A stretch of 64,000 nucleotides of DNA from CAVRXZ01 sp963773035 (GTDB lineage Bacteria > Acidobacteriota > Vicinamibacteria > Vicinamibacterales > CAVVIG01), in contig CAVYZX010000001.1 of the NCBI GenBank assembly GCA_963773035.1, forward strand, positions 62,001 through 126,000, given 5' to 3'. Both the position numbers and the translations under genes were made by a program. Under the pieces are notes generated by a model that searched no databases, was not told the DNA's origin, and saw only the letters and a program-made list of their open reading frames with translations. Shown here piece after piece: positions 41,546 to 49,819 of the stretch. Within the stretch, counting starts at the first letter, position 1. Every line of letters starts with the position of its first letter.

Positions 41546-42076
41546 ATGGACAAGCGTGTGGCCACGAGCAAAATTGGATCTATCGGCACTTTTGAGATTC
41601 GCCGCGCGAGTCTCGCGGACGTCGACCGCATCGCCGCCGCGCACCGCGATTCGATTCGTTCGATCGGAGCGCGGTACTACGAGCCGGAAACCGTGAACGA
41701 TTGGGGGCGGCATGTCGACGGCACGCTCTACGTGAAAGCGATGACCCGCGGAGCGGTCTTCTATGTGGCGATCGGCCAACTGGAAGACAAAACGGAGGTG
41801 TTGGGATTTTCGTCCCATGCGCTCGACGGTACGGCGCACCGCACGGCGGTTTACGTCAGAGGCCAGGTCGCGCGCCTTGGGATTGGCTCCGCGTTGTTCA
41901 GAACCGCCGAAGCTGCAGCAATGGCCGCCGGTGCGGACAGCATTCACGTCGATGCGTCGTTGGCCGCCTTCCAGTTTTACAAAGCCGTTGGCTTCGAAGA
42001 AATCGGCCGCGGCGATCATCGGCTTCCTTCCGGCCATTCGATGGCGTGCGTGTTCATGCGCAAGAAACTCCTGTGA
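41546..42076 (+). CDS. GNAT family acetyltransferase
   Basis: 176 residues from ATG 41546. The GNAT fold is recognised from FEIRRASLADVDRIAAAHRDSI, the strand before the CoA loop AVYVRGQVARLGIGSALFRTAEAAA (an RxxGxG-like loop with Gly residues) and the C-terminal ASLAAFQFYKAVGFEEIGRG, which ends with the usual FYxxxGF. The final segment RLPSGHSMACVFMRKKLL fits the family. Cytoplasmic. Acceptor substrate unknown. TTG 41537 would add three residues. Confidence 0.88.
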   Translation: MDKRVATSKIGSIGTFEIRRASLADVDRIAAAHRDSIRSIGARYYEPETVNDWGRHVDGTLYVKAMTRGAVFYVAIGQLEDKTEVLGFSSHALDGTAHRTAVYVRGQVARLGIGSALFRTAEAAAMAAGADSIHVDASLAAFQFYKAVGFEEIGRGDHRLPSGHSMACVFMRKKLL

Positions 42077-42175
42077 AGGACTCGTAAAGCTATCGTCTTG
42101 CCAGCCACGCGTCGAAAAGATGAAGGCAGCCGTATAATCGAAATCACAACTCGCTGCTTTCAAGTGATCCAATTT

Positions 42176-43327
42176 ATGTGGTCCTGGTTTATGTGGTCCT
42201 GGCACACGTCGGCCTCCGGCTCCGGCTTTACGAAATCCATACGTGTTGGGCTATTCCTGTCTGTTGCGGCGGCGACGGCCAGTACCGCGTCCGCCGATCA
42301 ACTTCCAGGAATGCCCGCGTTGATCGATCCTCACGATGTCTATGCCGCCAATCGTCCGGGCAAGCTCAGTGCGGCTGTCGCCGGATTTCCCGAGCGCATC
42401 TACGTCCCGATCAGCGGCCGGCATCGGGTCGATGTGATTGACCCCCACACGTTCAAGGTCGTCGATCAGTTCGAGGTCGGAAGGCAGCCACAGCATGTGA
42501 CGCCCTCCTACGATCTCAAGACGCTCTGGGTCCTGAACGACCTCGGTGACAGCGTGACGCGCATCGATCCGGCGACCGGTCACAAGCTGGACACCATCAA
42601 CGTCAAGGATCCCTACAACATGTACTACACGCCGGACGGCAAGTACGCCATCGTCGTGGCCGAACGCACGCGCCGGCTGGATTTCCGGGATGCCAAAACC
42701 TTGAAGCTCGTGGAGTCGGTGCCGGTTCCGTGCCGGGGCGTGGACCATGCCGACTTTTCCGCGGACGGCCGTTATCTCATCGCCAGCTGCGAGTTCTCGG
42801 GACAGCTGGTCAAGCTGGACGTGACGACGCGGGCGCTCCTCGGAATCTTGAGTTTGCCCGCACACCACTCGATGCCGCAGGACGTGCGGCTCACGCCCGA
42901 CGGCAGCATCTTCTACGTCGCGGACATGGAAGCCAACGGCGTGTTCGAAATCGACGGCGACAGCTTCAAGTCGATTGGCTTCATACCGACCGGCGCGGGT
43001 GCACACGGGCTCGCGTTCAGTCGCGACTCGCGATGGATGTATGTGTCCAACCGCCGCGAAGGATCCGTCTCGACCATCGACGTCCGAACGAGGCAGGTGA
43101 CTGCGAAGTGGATGATTCCAGGAGGCGGCAGTCCGGATATGGGCGGAGTGTCGTCGGACGGCAAGGTTCTCTGGCTGTCAGGCCGCTACAACGCGGAAGT
43201 GTACGCCTTCGACACGTCGGACGGTCATCTGCTCGCGCGCATCCCGGTAGGGAAAGGCCCCCACGGTCTTTGCGTCTTCCCGCAACCGGGCCGCTATTCG
43301 CTCGGCCACACTGGCAACATGCGGTAG
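42176..43327 (+). CDS. Exported YVTN-type beta-propeller protein
   Basis: About 383 residues. After an unusual start (two tandem MWSW units) a signal peptide follows (GLFLSVAAATASTASAD). Seven or so YVTN/SMP-30-like blades are recognisable: ERIYVPISGRHRVDVIDP, TPSYDLKTLWVLNDLGDS, TPDGKYAIVVAERTRRLD, SADGRYLIASCEFSG, TPDGSIFYVADMEANG, SRDSRWMYVSNRREGSVSTI, SSDGKVLWLSGRYNAEVYAF. Two possible starts (42176, 42191) exist because TTTATGTGGTCCTGG is duplicated. A TATAAT-like box is at 42133-42138 but without a convincing -35. The gene converges with the PQQ dehydrogenase gene. Confidence 0.84.
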   Translation: MWSWFMWSWHTSASGSGFTKSIRVGLFLSVAAATASTASADQLPGMPALIDPHDVYAANRPGKLSAAVAGFPERIYVPISGRHRVDVIDPHTFKVVDQFEVGRQPQHVTPSYDLKTLWVLNDLGDSVTRIDPATGHKLDTINVKDPYNMYYTPDGKYAIVVAERTRRLDFRDAKTLKLVESVPVPCRGVDHADFSADGRYLIASCEFSGQLVKLDVTTRALLGILSLPAHHSMPQDVRLTPDGSIFYVADMEANGVFEIDGDSFKSIGFIPTGAGAHGLAFSRDSRWMYVSNRREGSVSTIDVRTRQVTAKWMIPGGGSPDMGGVSSDGKVLWLSGRYNAEVYAFDTSDGHLLARIPVGKGPHGLCVFPQPGRYSLGHTGNMR

Positions 43328-43364
43328 CCGCTCGGTTCACGGAGCCGTCAAACCGGCGCAGCTA

Positions 43365-45095
43365 CTAGGGAAGCGCGAACACATAGACGCCGGAGTTGCT
43401 TCCTGGCTTGAGTTCGGGAACGACACGCCCCGCCGATCCGGCCACGAGCGATGGACCGGTGGCGACTGCGACGTATTGCTTTCCTGCAATGCCGAACGAG
43501 ATTGGGAAACCGCTGACGGGCGAACCGAGGTTCACCTCCCACAGCACCTTCCCGGTCTTGTCGTCCAGAGCTTTGAACCGTCCGTTCGCGTCGCCGCCGA
43601 ATACCAGTCCTCCTCCGGTCGCGACCAGCGACATCATGCCGGCGCGCTGTTCATGCTTCCACGTCGTGAGTCCGTTTTCCACGGAAATGGCCCAGACCGT
43701 TCCGACCTTGTCGGTGCCCGGAGCGATCTGTCCAGGCATGGTGAGGCCGTAGACCTTCGTCGGATCACGCTGGTCGGTGGTGGTGGTCGCGGTCATGCAC
43801 ATGTTCTGCAGCGGCATGTACATCGTATTCGTGAGCGGACTGTACGCGCCGGCCGGCCAATTCTTGCCGCCATTGCTGCCAGGGCACACCACTTTCTCTT
43901 CGTTGATCTTGGTGAACAGCGACTCGCGGTTCACGGTGACGGCGCCGGTGGTCCCGTCGATGGTGCTGACCACGTTCTGCGCGACTGTCGGCCGCGCCCA
44001 GAGGAACTCGCCGGTCTGCCGGTCGAGCGTGTAGACGAGGCCGGTCTTGCCCGGGATCCCGGTAATCACTTTCCGCCGCTCCCCGGCCCTCACCTTGGGA
44101 TTGATCCACATCACGTCTCTTGGATTCGGCGCGACGGCGGTATCCACGAGAATTCGTTCGAACGGATGGTCGAGATCCCAGTGATCGACGATGTGCTGGT
44201 AGTACCAAACGATCTTGCCTGTGTCGGCATTGATGGCCAGCGTGCAGTTGTGATAGAGGTGCTTCAGGTCGTTGCCGCCGAGAATGAACTTCGGCGCGGG
44301 GATCGTTACTGAGGTGCCGACGTAGATCAGGTTCAGCTCGGGATCGTAGCTCGGGACCATCCAGGTTCCGACGTGCCAGCGCTGTTCCATCGGGACGTTG
44401 CCCCACGTCTCGTCGCCGGGTTCACCGGGCCTTGGAATGGTCCGCGTCCGCCAGAGTTCTTTCCCGGTTTTCGCATCGTGCGCCGTGATGACGCACCCTT
44501 CGTGCGTGGCGCCAGGCTGACATTGACGGCCGGCGATCACCTTGCCGTTGGCAATAATCGGTCCTGAGCTGGCGTTGGCCGGTTTCGTCGGATCGAGGAT
44601 CGGTGTTTCCCAAACCAACTTGCCGGTCTGAGCATCGAGCGCATACACCTGATTGTCCTGGCTCGTGCTGATGATCGTGTTGCCGTAGATGGCGATGTTG
44701 CGTTTCGTCGAGGGTCTCCGGCCTTCGGCGAGCTTGCGCTGGTACTCCCAGATCAAATCGCCCGTCTTTGCATCGATTGCTTGAATGTAATCGCCCGGAT
44801 TCGGCAGATACATCACGCCGTTGTACACGAGCGGCGTCGCTTCGATGTTTCCAGGACCCATGCCGCGAGTCCAGGCCATTCGCATTTGTCCGACGTTGTT
44901 TCGATCGATCTGGTCGAGCGGACTGTAACCCCAGCCATCGAGCGTGCGGCGCCACATCAGCCAATCCGCAGCGCTCGGCTTCTGCAGCATGGCGTCGGTC
45001 ACCGGCACGAACGGACGTGCGCCGTCCTGAGCGTGGATCGCGAAGCCGGACGTCAGCAGCAGTCCAACCAGTACAGTCACTCTCGTTCGCTTCAT
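43365..45095 (-). CDS. Exported PQQ-dependent dehydrogenase
   Basis: 576 residues with a signal peptide (VTVLVGLLLTSGFAIHAQ). PQQ propeller repeats are present in good number: WRRTLDGWGYSPLDQIDR at the start, NPGDYIQAIDAKTGDLIWEYQR, VYALDAQTGKLVWETPI, INADTGKIVWYYQHI, YTLDRQTGEFLWARPTV, FKALDDKTGKVLWEVNLG. The phrase HIVDHWDLDHP matches the methanol/ethanol dehydrogenase group. There is no fused haem domain. Start ATG 45095 with AGGGAG upstream. It would oxidise an alcohol or sugar in the periplasm with a c-type cytochrome as acceptor; substrate not readable. Confidence 0.9.
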   Translation of the reverse strand: MKRTRVTVLVGLLLTSGFAIHAQDGARPFVPVTDAMLQKPSAADWLMWRRTLDGWGYSPLDQIDRNNVGQMRMAWTRGMGPGNIEATPLVYNGVMYLPNPGDYIQAIDAKTGDLIWEYQRKLAEGRRPSTKRNIAIYGNTIISTSQDNQVYALDAQTGKLVWETPILDPTKPANASSGPIIANGKVIAGRQCQPGATHEGCVITAHDAKTGKELWRTRTIPRPGEPGDETWGNVPMEQRWHVGTWMVPSYDPELNLIYVGTSVTIPAPKFILGGNDLKHLYHNCTLAINADTGKIVWYYQHIVDHWDLDHPFERILVDTAVAPNPRDVMWINPKVRAGERRKVITGIPGKTGLVYTLDRQTGEFLWARPTVAQNVVSTIDGTTGAVTVNRESLFTKINEEKVVCPGSNGGKNWPAGAYSPLTNTMYMPLQNMCMTATTTTDQRDPTKVYGLTMPGQIAPGTDKVGTVWAISVENGLTTWKHEQRAGMMSLVATGGGLVFGGDANGRFKALDDKTGKVLWEVNLGSPVSGFPISFGIAGKQYVAVATGPSLVAGSAGRVVPELKPGSNSGVYVFALP

Positions 45096-45225
45096 GACCA
45101 CTTCTCCCTGACACCGCCAGTTATAGCGGCGTGGCGCGGCGATATCTTCTCACATCTGCGCTTGGGACTGAGCTCAGTGCCGGCTGTACGACTCGGCGTG
45201 AAAGATCGAACGAGAGCGCGCCTAC

Positions 45226-46809
45226 TTACTGCGCCGGTTCGGCCTGAAGTTTGGCGCTCACGCGGGTGAGCCTGTCGGCAGGGACGTCAACGGCAGCAGT
45301 CCAACGCCGGTACCCATCGCGCTCGATCCAGATGACCCGCGAACCAGATTGCAGGCCTTGCACCTCGAGTGGTGTCACACCCACACGCTGCCGATTGATG
45401 AAGACGGCGGCGCCAGGTGGGCTCGACTCGACTGCCAGTGTGCCGACGAATTGAGAGGTCAGTGCCTGGGCTGGGGGCTTGGGCGGCCGTGCGTCGCGCG
45501 TGACCCTCGCCGAGGCGCCAGCCGAACCACTCGTCGCGACGATGCCTGGTCCAGCGGGCTTTGCCGGCGGCGTGACGGCCGGCTTGGATGGTGGTGCGGC
45601 CGATTTGGACGGCGGTTCGACCGACTTGGACGGCGGTGTGACCGACTTGGCGGTTGATTGGACGAAAGACCCTGCGGTTCTGGACGGCAGGATCGTGAAC
45701 GGCAGCTCCTGGGATCTTGCGAGCAACAGTTCCAGCTGGGGGAGCCGCACGCTATCGCGATCGGTCGTTCCCAACGATCGAGAGACGATGAAGATCACAA
45801 GCGCGATGACACCGAGGCCCACGAGCATCGCGCGGCGCTTCGCGAGCAGCATCGACGTTCCCGTTTTGAAAGCTGTCGTCGAGGCTTGCGTCCACCACCG
45901 ACTGATCCCACCTTGACTGGGCTGCTGCTCTCGATTCTGTACACGGGTTCTGGCGTACGCGAAGGCTCGTTGCGTTCGATCGGTCAGGTCTGTCAGCGAC
46001 CGTTTTGTGAAGTTCTTGAGACGTACCATCGCCGTGGCAATAGCCGTGACGCAGGCCAGCACGACCTGGAGGAGCGAGTCGATCGTGACGGCGCGTTCTT
46101 TTGCCTTGCGTGCCAGCCTTTCGTCCAGTTGATTCGCGCGTGCATTGAGGATGGCGAGCCGCTCTTCCGCCTTGGCCAGATCCTGAAGCACGTGCAGCTC
46201 GATGATGCTCTTTTGAATTTGCTCGACGGTTGCCGTCGCCGCGACACTTCGCCGCTCGGCTTCACGTGCCGATTCCTCGACCTTGGAATATTCCGCAGCG
46301 AGCTTGGCGGCGGCTTCATTCGAAACGTTTTCGATCCGGCGATACTCGCCGGTGACCTTTTCGGTCGTGTCGCGCAAATCTCCCTCGAGCTTCGCCGCCG
46401 CGTCGCGCAGCTCGCGGTCGAGTATTTGATACTCGCCTAACAGCTTGACCGCGGAGTCGTCGAGCTCGTCGAGGCGTTTCTTCAACCCGCCGGTCCGCGA
46501 CACGAGCTGCTTGAGGACGATGTGGTTCTCGGGAGTGAGATCCCGGCTCGCCGGCGGACGCGGTGGCGGCTCGAGACCGGCCAGGGACTCCGGCAGCAGG
46601 GTCGATCCTTCCGGTTCGTCGGGAAACAGCGCGAGCACGTCGTCGTTCGCGGCCGTGTCCTCCCGGTTAGTGGGATCGCTGGCGGGGTTTGGAACGACTT
46701 CACACCCAGCGTGTGTCGCGTTAGACGCGAAAGTTGGGTCCATAGCCGATTGAGCCAGATCGGGCTCGGAAACCGTTAATCGTGTATCCGGATCGGGTTC
46801 GCAGGGCAT
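45226..46809 (-). CDS. Coiled-coil membrane protein with C-terminal PEGA domain
   Basis: 527 residues. An acidic, disordered N-terminus is followed by a coiled-coil region (about residues 85-225: LKKRLDELDDSAVKLLGEY and onward). Hydrophobic helices lie around 238-258 (SLLQVVLACVTAIATAMV) and 325-345 (AMLVGLGVIALVIFIVSRSL). A Pro/Ser/Lys repeat (SKSVTPPSKSVEPPSKSAA) precedes a PEGA domain at about 455-527 (SPPGAAVFINRQRVGVTPL...SGSRVIWIERDGYRRW). PEGA domains are usually extracellular and may bind cell-wall glycans. No adjacent partner gene. The start at 46809 is tentative. Confidence 0.78.
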   Translation of the reverse strand: MPCEPDPDTRLTVSEPDLAQSAMDPTFASNATHAGCEVVPNPASDPTNREDTAANDDVLALFPDEPEGSTLLPESLAGLEPPPRPPASRDLTPENHIVLKQLVSRTGGLKKRLDELDDSAVKLLGEYQILDRELRDAAAKLEGDLRDTTEKVTGEYRRIENVSNEAAAKLAAEYSKVEESAREAERRSVAATATVEQIQKSIIELHVLQDLAKAEERLAILNARANQLDERLARKAKERAVTIDSLLQVVLACVTAIATAMVRLKNFTKRSLTDLTDRTQRAFAYARTRVQNREQQPSQGGISRWWTQASTTAFKTGTSMLLAKRRAMLVGLGVIALVIFIVSRSLGTTDRDSVRLPQLELLLARSQELPFTILPSRTAGSFVQSTAKSVTPPSKSVEPPSKSAAPPSKPAVTPPAKPAGPGIVATSGSAGASARVTRDARPPKPPAQALTSQFVGTLAVESSPPGAAVFINRQRVGVTPLEVQGLQSGSRVIWIERDGYRRWTAAVDVPADRLTRVSAKLQAEPAQ

Positions 46810-47072
46810 TTGCCAGACCTGCCTTCGGTCCAGACGACGGAGCTAGCTCATCCGGAGCGGGTTCGGATTTGTTGGGAGCCAAGCTTATAACGATTGTCCT
46901 CGCGTTGCCACTCAGAAACGCGATATCGGCTTTCCCTAGCTTGCGCATTATGGCCATTTTGCAGGTTTTAGGCTCAACGCCCTGTTGAGGCTCGATTGAC
47001 ATCAGGAGGGACCGTCAGTAGCCTGGGGACCCTTCCAACAGTCAGGTCCCGGTACGACACCGGAGGTGCGCG

Positions 47073-47507
47073 TTGAAACGCGGTTCGCTCAATCTGGTCG
47101 TTGCAGTGGGTTTTGGTGTGCTTTGGAGCGTTGGAACGGCCTATGGCCATCACTCGTTCGACGCCGAATTCGACGCCAAGAAACCTGTCACGCTCAAAGG
47201 CACCATCACCAAAGTCGAGTGGATGAATCCTCACACCTACTTTTACCTGGACGCCGAAGACGAACATGGCAAGGTTGCCAATTGGGCGGTGGAGGGAGGG
47301 GCGCCGAACGTCCTCTATCGTCAAGGCTGGAAGCCGAACTCGCTGAAGGTGGGCGATCGCGTCACGGTGAACGGCTCCAGAGCCCGGGACGGATCGAACC
47401 TGGCTAACGCGATTTCCTTCATCCTGCCCGATGGGCGCTGCGTATTTGCAGGTACGTCCGGTCCGGCAGGCACTGCAACGTCGAACTGCCCGCAGGCAAC
47501 GCGATGA
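47073..47507 (+). CDS. DUF6152 family exported protein
   Basis: 144 residues starting at TTG 47073, supported by GGAGG six bases upstream. A signal peptide ends near GTAYG; the mature part starts HHSFDAEFDAKKPVTLKG, then KVEWMNPHTY and NWAVEGGAPNVLYRQGW, matching the DUF6152 pattern and the paralogue at 23807-24199. It ends with a Thr/Cys-containing tail. The stop overlaps the next start by four bases, so it is translationally coupled to the following exported protein. Function unknown. Confidence 0.87.
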   Translation: MKRGSLNLVVAVGFGVLWSVGTAYGHHSFDAEFDAKKPVTLKGTITKVEWMNPHTYFYLDAEDEHGKVANWAVEGGAPNVLYRQGWKPNSLKVGDRVTVNGSRARDGSNLANAISFILPDGRCVFAGTSGPAGTATSNCPQATR

Positions 47508-48343
47508 ACGTGGACACGCTGAATCGACAGTGGCGCAGCCCTTTAGGGCTGCGTCGGCGGCATCGGTACGCAGGGCTGAAGCCCTGCGCCACGGCGATCG
47601 TGATAGTGACGTGGATGTTGCTGCCAGCGCTCGCGCAATGGCACGGGTATCCAACCCCCAACATCCCGCGAAATCCCGATGGCAGTCCGAATCTCGAAGC
47701 TCCCGCACCGCGAGCTTCCGACGGCAAACCGGACTTGTCGGGCATCTGGTTGGCGAGGCGCGCAAGATTCGATCTCTCGCAAAGCCTGAAGCCGGGGGAG
47801 GTCGTGCCGTTTCAGCCAGCGGCCAAAGCTCTTTTCGACGAGCGCCGGGCCAACAAGTCGAAGGACGATCCCAGCGCACGATGTCTGCCGACGGGGCTGC
47901 CGGTGCGAGCCACTCTGGCGACCCCGTTGAAGTTCGTCCAGACTCCAGGATTGACGGTCATTCTCTATGAATCGCGGACGACGTTCCGGCAGATTCTGAC
48001 CGACGGCCGGCCGTTTCCGAAAGAGATCGATTGGCCGTCATGGCAAGGCTTCTCCATCGGCAAATGGGAAGGCGAGACTTTCGTCATCGACACCATCGGC
48101 TTCAATGGCCGGGCATGGCTCGATCAGGCGGGTCACCCCGAGAGCGAATCCCTCCACCTGACCGAGCGCTTTCGTCGTCGAGATTACGGTCACATGGACA
48201 TGGAAATGATCATCGACGATCCGAAGATGTACACGAGACCCTGGTCCATCTTCGCCGAGTTCTTGTTGCAGACCGATACGGAGCTTCTGGAATTCATCTG
48301 CGAAGAAAACGAGCGGGACTCCAGCCACATGATTGCCAAGTAG
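47504..48343 (+). CDS. Exported conserved hypothetical protein with repeat-encoded N-terminus
   Basis: 279 residues. The hydrophobic core of a signal peptide (AIVIVTWMLLPALAQ) starts only at about residue 31; the first 30 residues (DTLNRQWRSPLGLRRRHRYA and GLKPCAT) are encoded by the 47530-47592 dual-hairpin element. The mature part, NIPRNPDGSPNLEAPAPRA...GKPDLSGIW, begins as in a widespread acidobacterial exported family that accompanies DUF6152. Further family-like segments are FVQTPGLTVILYESRTTFRQ, SIGKWEGETFVIDTIGF and a C-terminal MEMIIDDPKMYTRPW. Function unknown; possibly periplasmic. Overlap with the DUF6152 gene indicates one operon. Confidence 0.8.
   Translation: MNVDTLNRQWRSPLGLRRRHRYAGLKPCATAIVIVTWMLLPALAQWHGYPTPNIPRNPDGSPNLEAPAPRASDGKPDLSGIWLARRARFDLSQSLKPGEVVPFQPAAKALFDERRANKSKDDPSARCLPTGLPVRATLATPLKFVQTPGLTVILYESRTTFRQILTDGRPFPKEIDWPSWQGFSIGKWEGETFVIDTIGFNGRAWLDQAGHPESESLHLTERFRRRDYGHMDMEMIIDDPKMYTRPWSIFAEFLLQTDTELLEFICEENERDSSHMIAK
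47530..47592. repeat. Dual-hairpin palindromic element (TTTA-loop then TGAA-loop)
   Basis: CGCAGCCC (47534-47541) / GGGCTGCG (47546-47553) encloses TTTA. After a 15-base spacer (47554-47568), CGCAGGGC (47569-47576) / GCCCTGCG (47581-47588) encloses TGAA. The ends GTGGCGCAG and CTGCGCCAC form an outer dyad. The same plan, reverse-complemented and with different stem sequence, is at 57903-57969. Here it lies inside the 5' coding end of the 279-residue protein gene. Confidence 0.75.
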
Positions 48344-48360
48344 GGCTGGTCATTAGTCGT

Positions 48361-48484
48361 TAGTCGTTGGTCGTTGGTCATTGGTCGTTCGTCGTAGGAC
48401 ACGAAGAATACCTACCGACCAACGTCAAATAACCAACGACGAATAACCAACGACGAATAACCAATGACCAACGACCAACGACTA
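48361..48484. terminator. Long inverted repeat of GTCGTTGGT words at a convergent junction
   Basis: Arms 48361-48394 and 48451-48484 match at 32 of 34 positions. Each arm consists of TCGTTGGT / ACCAACGA words, and the 56-base loop contains more such words (ACCAACGACGAAT). The right arm covers the stop codon of the zinc-ribbon gene. It fills the gap between the exported protein gene and that gene. Bidirectional terminator is the simplest role. Confidence 0.72.
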
Positions 48485-48673
48485 AATTGTGAACAAGTAC
48501 CCGCATTGATCGCACCGGAACCAGACTGCCGACGGTTGCCAGACCAGGGCGAAGCGGATTCGTGCGACGAATCTGCCCGAACATCGCGGACAAGTCTGAA
48601 CACCTGAAGAGGTGTTCGATTCAAGACCGGGAAACGCATGGGGGGCGCGAATCGCGCCGGACGACGAAGGCAT
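48482..48673 (-). CDS. Short zinc-ribbon protein
   Basis: 63 residues from ATG 48673. Two Cys pairs, CPRC and CDQC, about 27 residues apart (CPRCSGRFVARIRF...WFRCDQCGYLFTI), form a zinc-ribbon/rubredoxin-like knuckle arrangement, a pattern common in tiny acidobacterial proteins. The upstream ribosome binding site is weak, and the frame is open further upstream, so the start is uncertain. It lies downstream of the HD-GYP gene on the same strand. The stop codon lies in the word-repeat arm. Confidence 0.5.
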   Translation of the reverse strand: MPSSSGAIRAPHAFPGLESNTSSGVQTCPRCSGRFVARIRFALVWQPSAVWFRCDQCGYLFTI

Positions 48674-48825
48674 GCCGTGGCGGCTGCAAGCTTCGTGCTG
48701 GAAACGGCGCGACACATTCGTGAAAAAGATTCGGCTTTCACGTCGTGTGAACTGCTTCGGGTCACAAAAATGTGGGGACGAGATCGGCGGGCGACAATGA
48801 TGTCGGGAGTCCGGAACGCGCCGCG

Positions 48826-49815
48826 TCAGGCGGTCAGTGAGCGAGCGAGCTCGCCGGTCCGGGCCAACGACACGAACAGGTCGACGAGATCGGCGCGGCG
48901 AAGACCGCGCTCCGCTTCGTCGGTGAGCGTATCGACGGCCACTTCGGGCGTGAGTGCACGTCGGTACGGCCGATCGGTTGTCATCGCATCGAAAAGGTCG
49001 GCCACTCCCACGATCTGCGCCAGCAGGGGAATATCGTTGCCGCGGAGTCCATCGGGGTAGCCGCTGCCATCGAACAGCTCGTGGTGATGACGCACGATTT
49101 GGCGCACGAGCTTCAACGATCGAAGCTCGCCGCACAGACGGTCCCCGATCACGGTGTGCCGCTTCATCGTCTCGAATTCCGCGGTGGTGAGCTTGGTCGG
49201 CTTCAACAGCAGGGCGTCGGGGATGCCGACCTTTCCGATGTCGTGCAAGTAGCCGCCCCGGTGCAGGGCCGCCAGATCCTCGGCCGGCAACCCGAGATGA
49301 CGGCCCAGTTCGACCGAATACGACGCCAGCCGGTCGCAATGGCCCAGGGTATAGGCGTCGCGTGCTTCGATCGTCAGCGCCAGGCTGCGAAGAATCGCTT
49401 CCGCCGAGTCCAGATCATCGGTGTATTGCTTGAGACGAACCAGCGATCGGACGCGTGCTTGAAGCTCGTCAGAGTCGAACGGCTTGGCGATGAAATCGTC
49501 GCACCCCGCGCGAATTCCACGAATGCGGTGCTCGCGATCGCCCAGGCCGGTCACGAGAACAATCGGCAGCAGCCGCGTGTCTGGCCGCTGCTTGATCTGC
49601 GTGCACAGCTCGAAGCCGTTGATTCCCGGCATTTCGATGTCGAGCAGCATGAGATCGGGTTTGCGTCGCTCAAGTGCGATGAGGGCCTCTTTGCCGTTGG
49701 CCGCGGTGTCGGTTTCGTAGCCGTCTTTCGTGAGTATCCGGACGAGGAGGCTACGGTTTGCGGGTTCATCGTCCACGATGAGCACCCGCCCGCGCTGCTC
49801 GGGTAGAGGGGTCAT
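48826..49815 (-). CDS. Response regulator with HD-GYP phosphodiesterase output
   Basis: 329 residues. Receiver domain (residues 9-125): acidic pair in VLIVDDEPAN, phosphoacceptor Asp59 in LMLLDIEMPG, and Lys in AKPFDS. HD-GYP domain (about 140-325): HDIGK at 191-195, HHELFDGSGYPDG around 243-255 with GYP at 252-254. The motif set implies c-di-GMP hydrolysis. It starts five bases after the pilT-like stop, on the same strand, so pilus retraction ATPase and c-di-GMP control are co-expressed. ATG 49815 is chosen; the longer frame overlaps pilT. The cognate kinase is not in the window. Confidence 0.93.
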   Translation of the reverse strand: MTPLPEQRGRVLIVDDEPANRSLLVRILTKDGYETDTAANGKEALIALERRKPDLMLLDIEMPGINGFELCTQIKQRPDTRLLPIVLVTGLGDREHRIRGIRAGCDDFIAKPFDSDELQARVRSLVRLKQYTDDLDSAEAILRSLALTIEARDAYTLGHCDRLASYSVELGRHLGLPAEDLAALHRGGYLHDIGKVGIPDALLLKPTKLTTAEFETMKRHTVIGDRLCGELRSLKLVRQIVRHHHELFDGSGYPDGLRGNDIPLLAQIVGVADLFDAMTTDRPYRRALTPEVAVDTLTDEAERGLRRADLVDLFVSLARTGELARSLTA

Positions 49816-49819
49816 GTGG

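Noticed and set aside
42098..42175. Upstream extension of the YVTN propeller gene
   Set aside because: No ribosome binding site and the signal peptide begins downstream; the ATG at 42176 (or 42191) is more plausible.
46721..47002. 93-codon minus-strand frame upstream of and overlapping the PEGA gene
   Set aside because: Overlaps the coiled-coil gene by about 90 bases in another frame; no ribosome binding site or motif.
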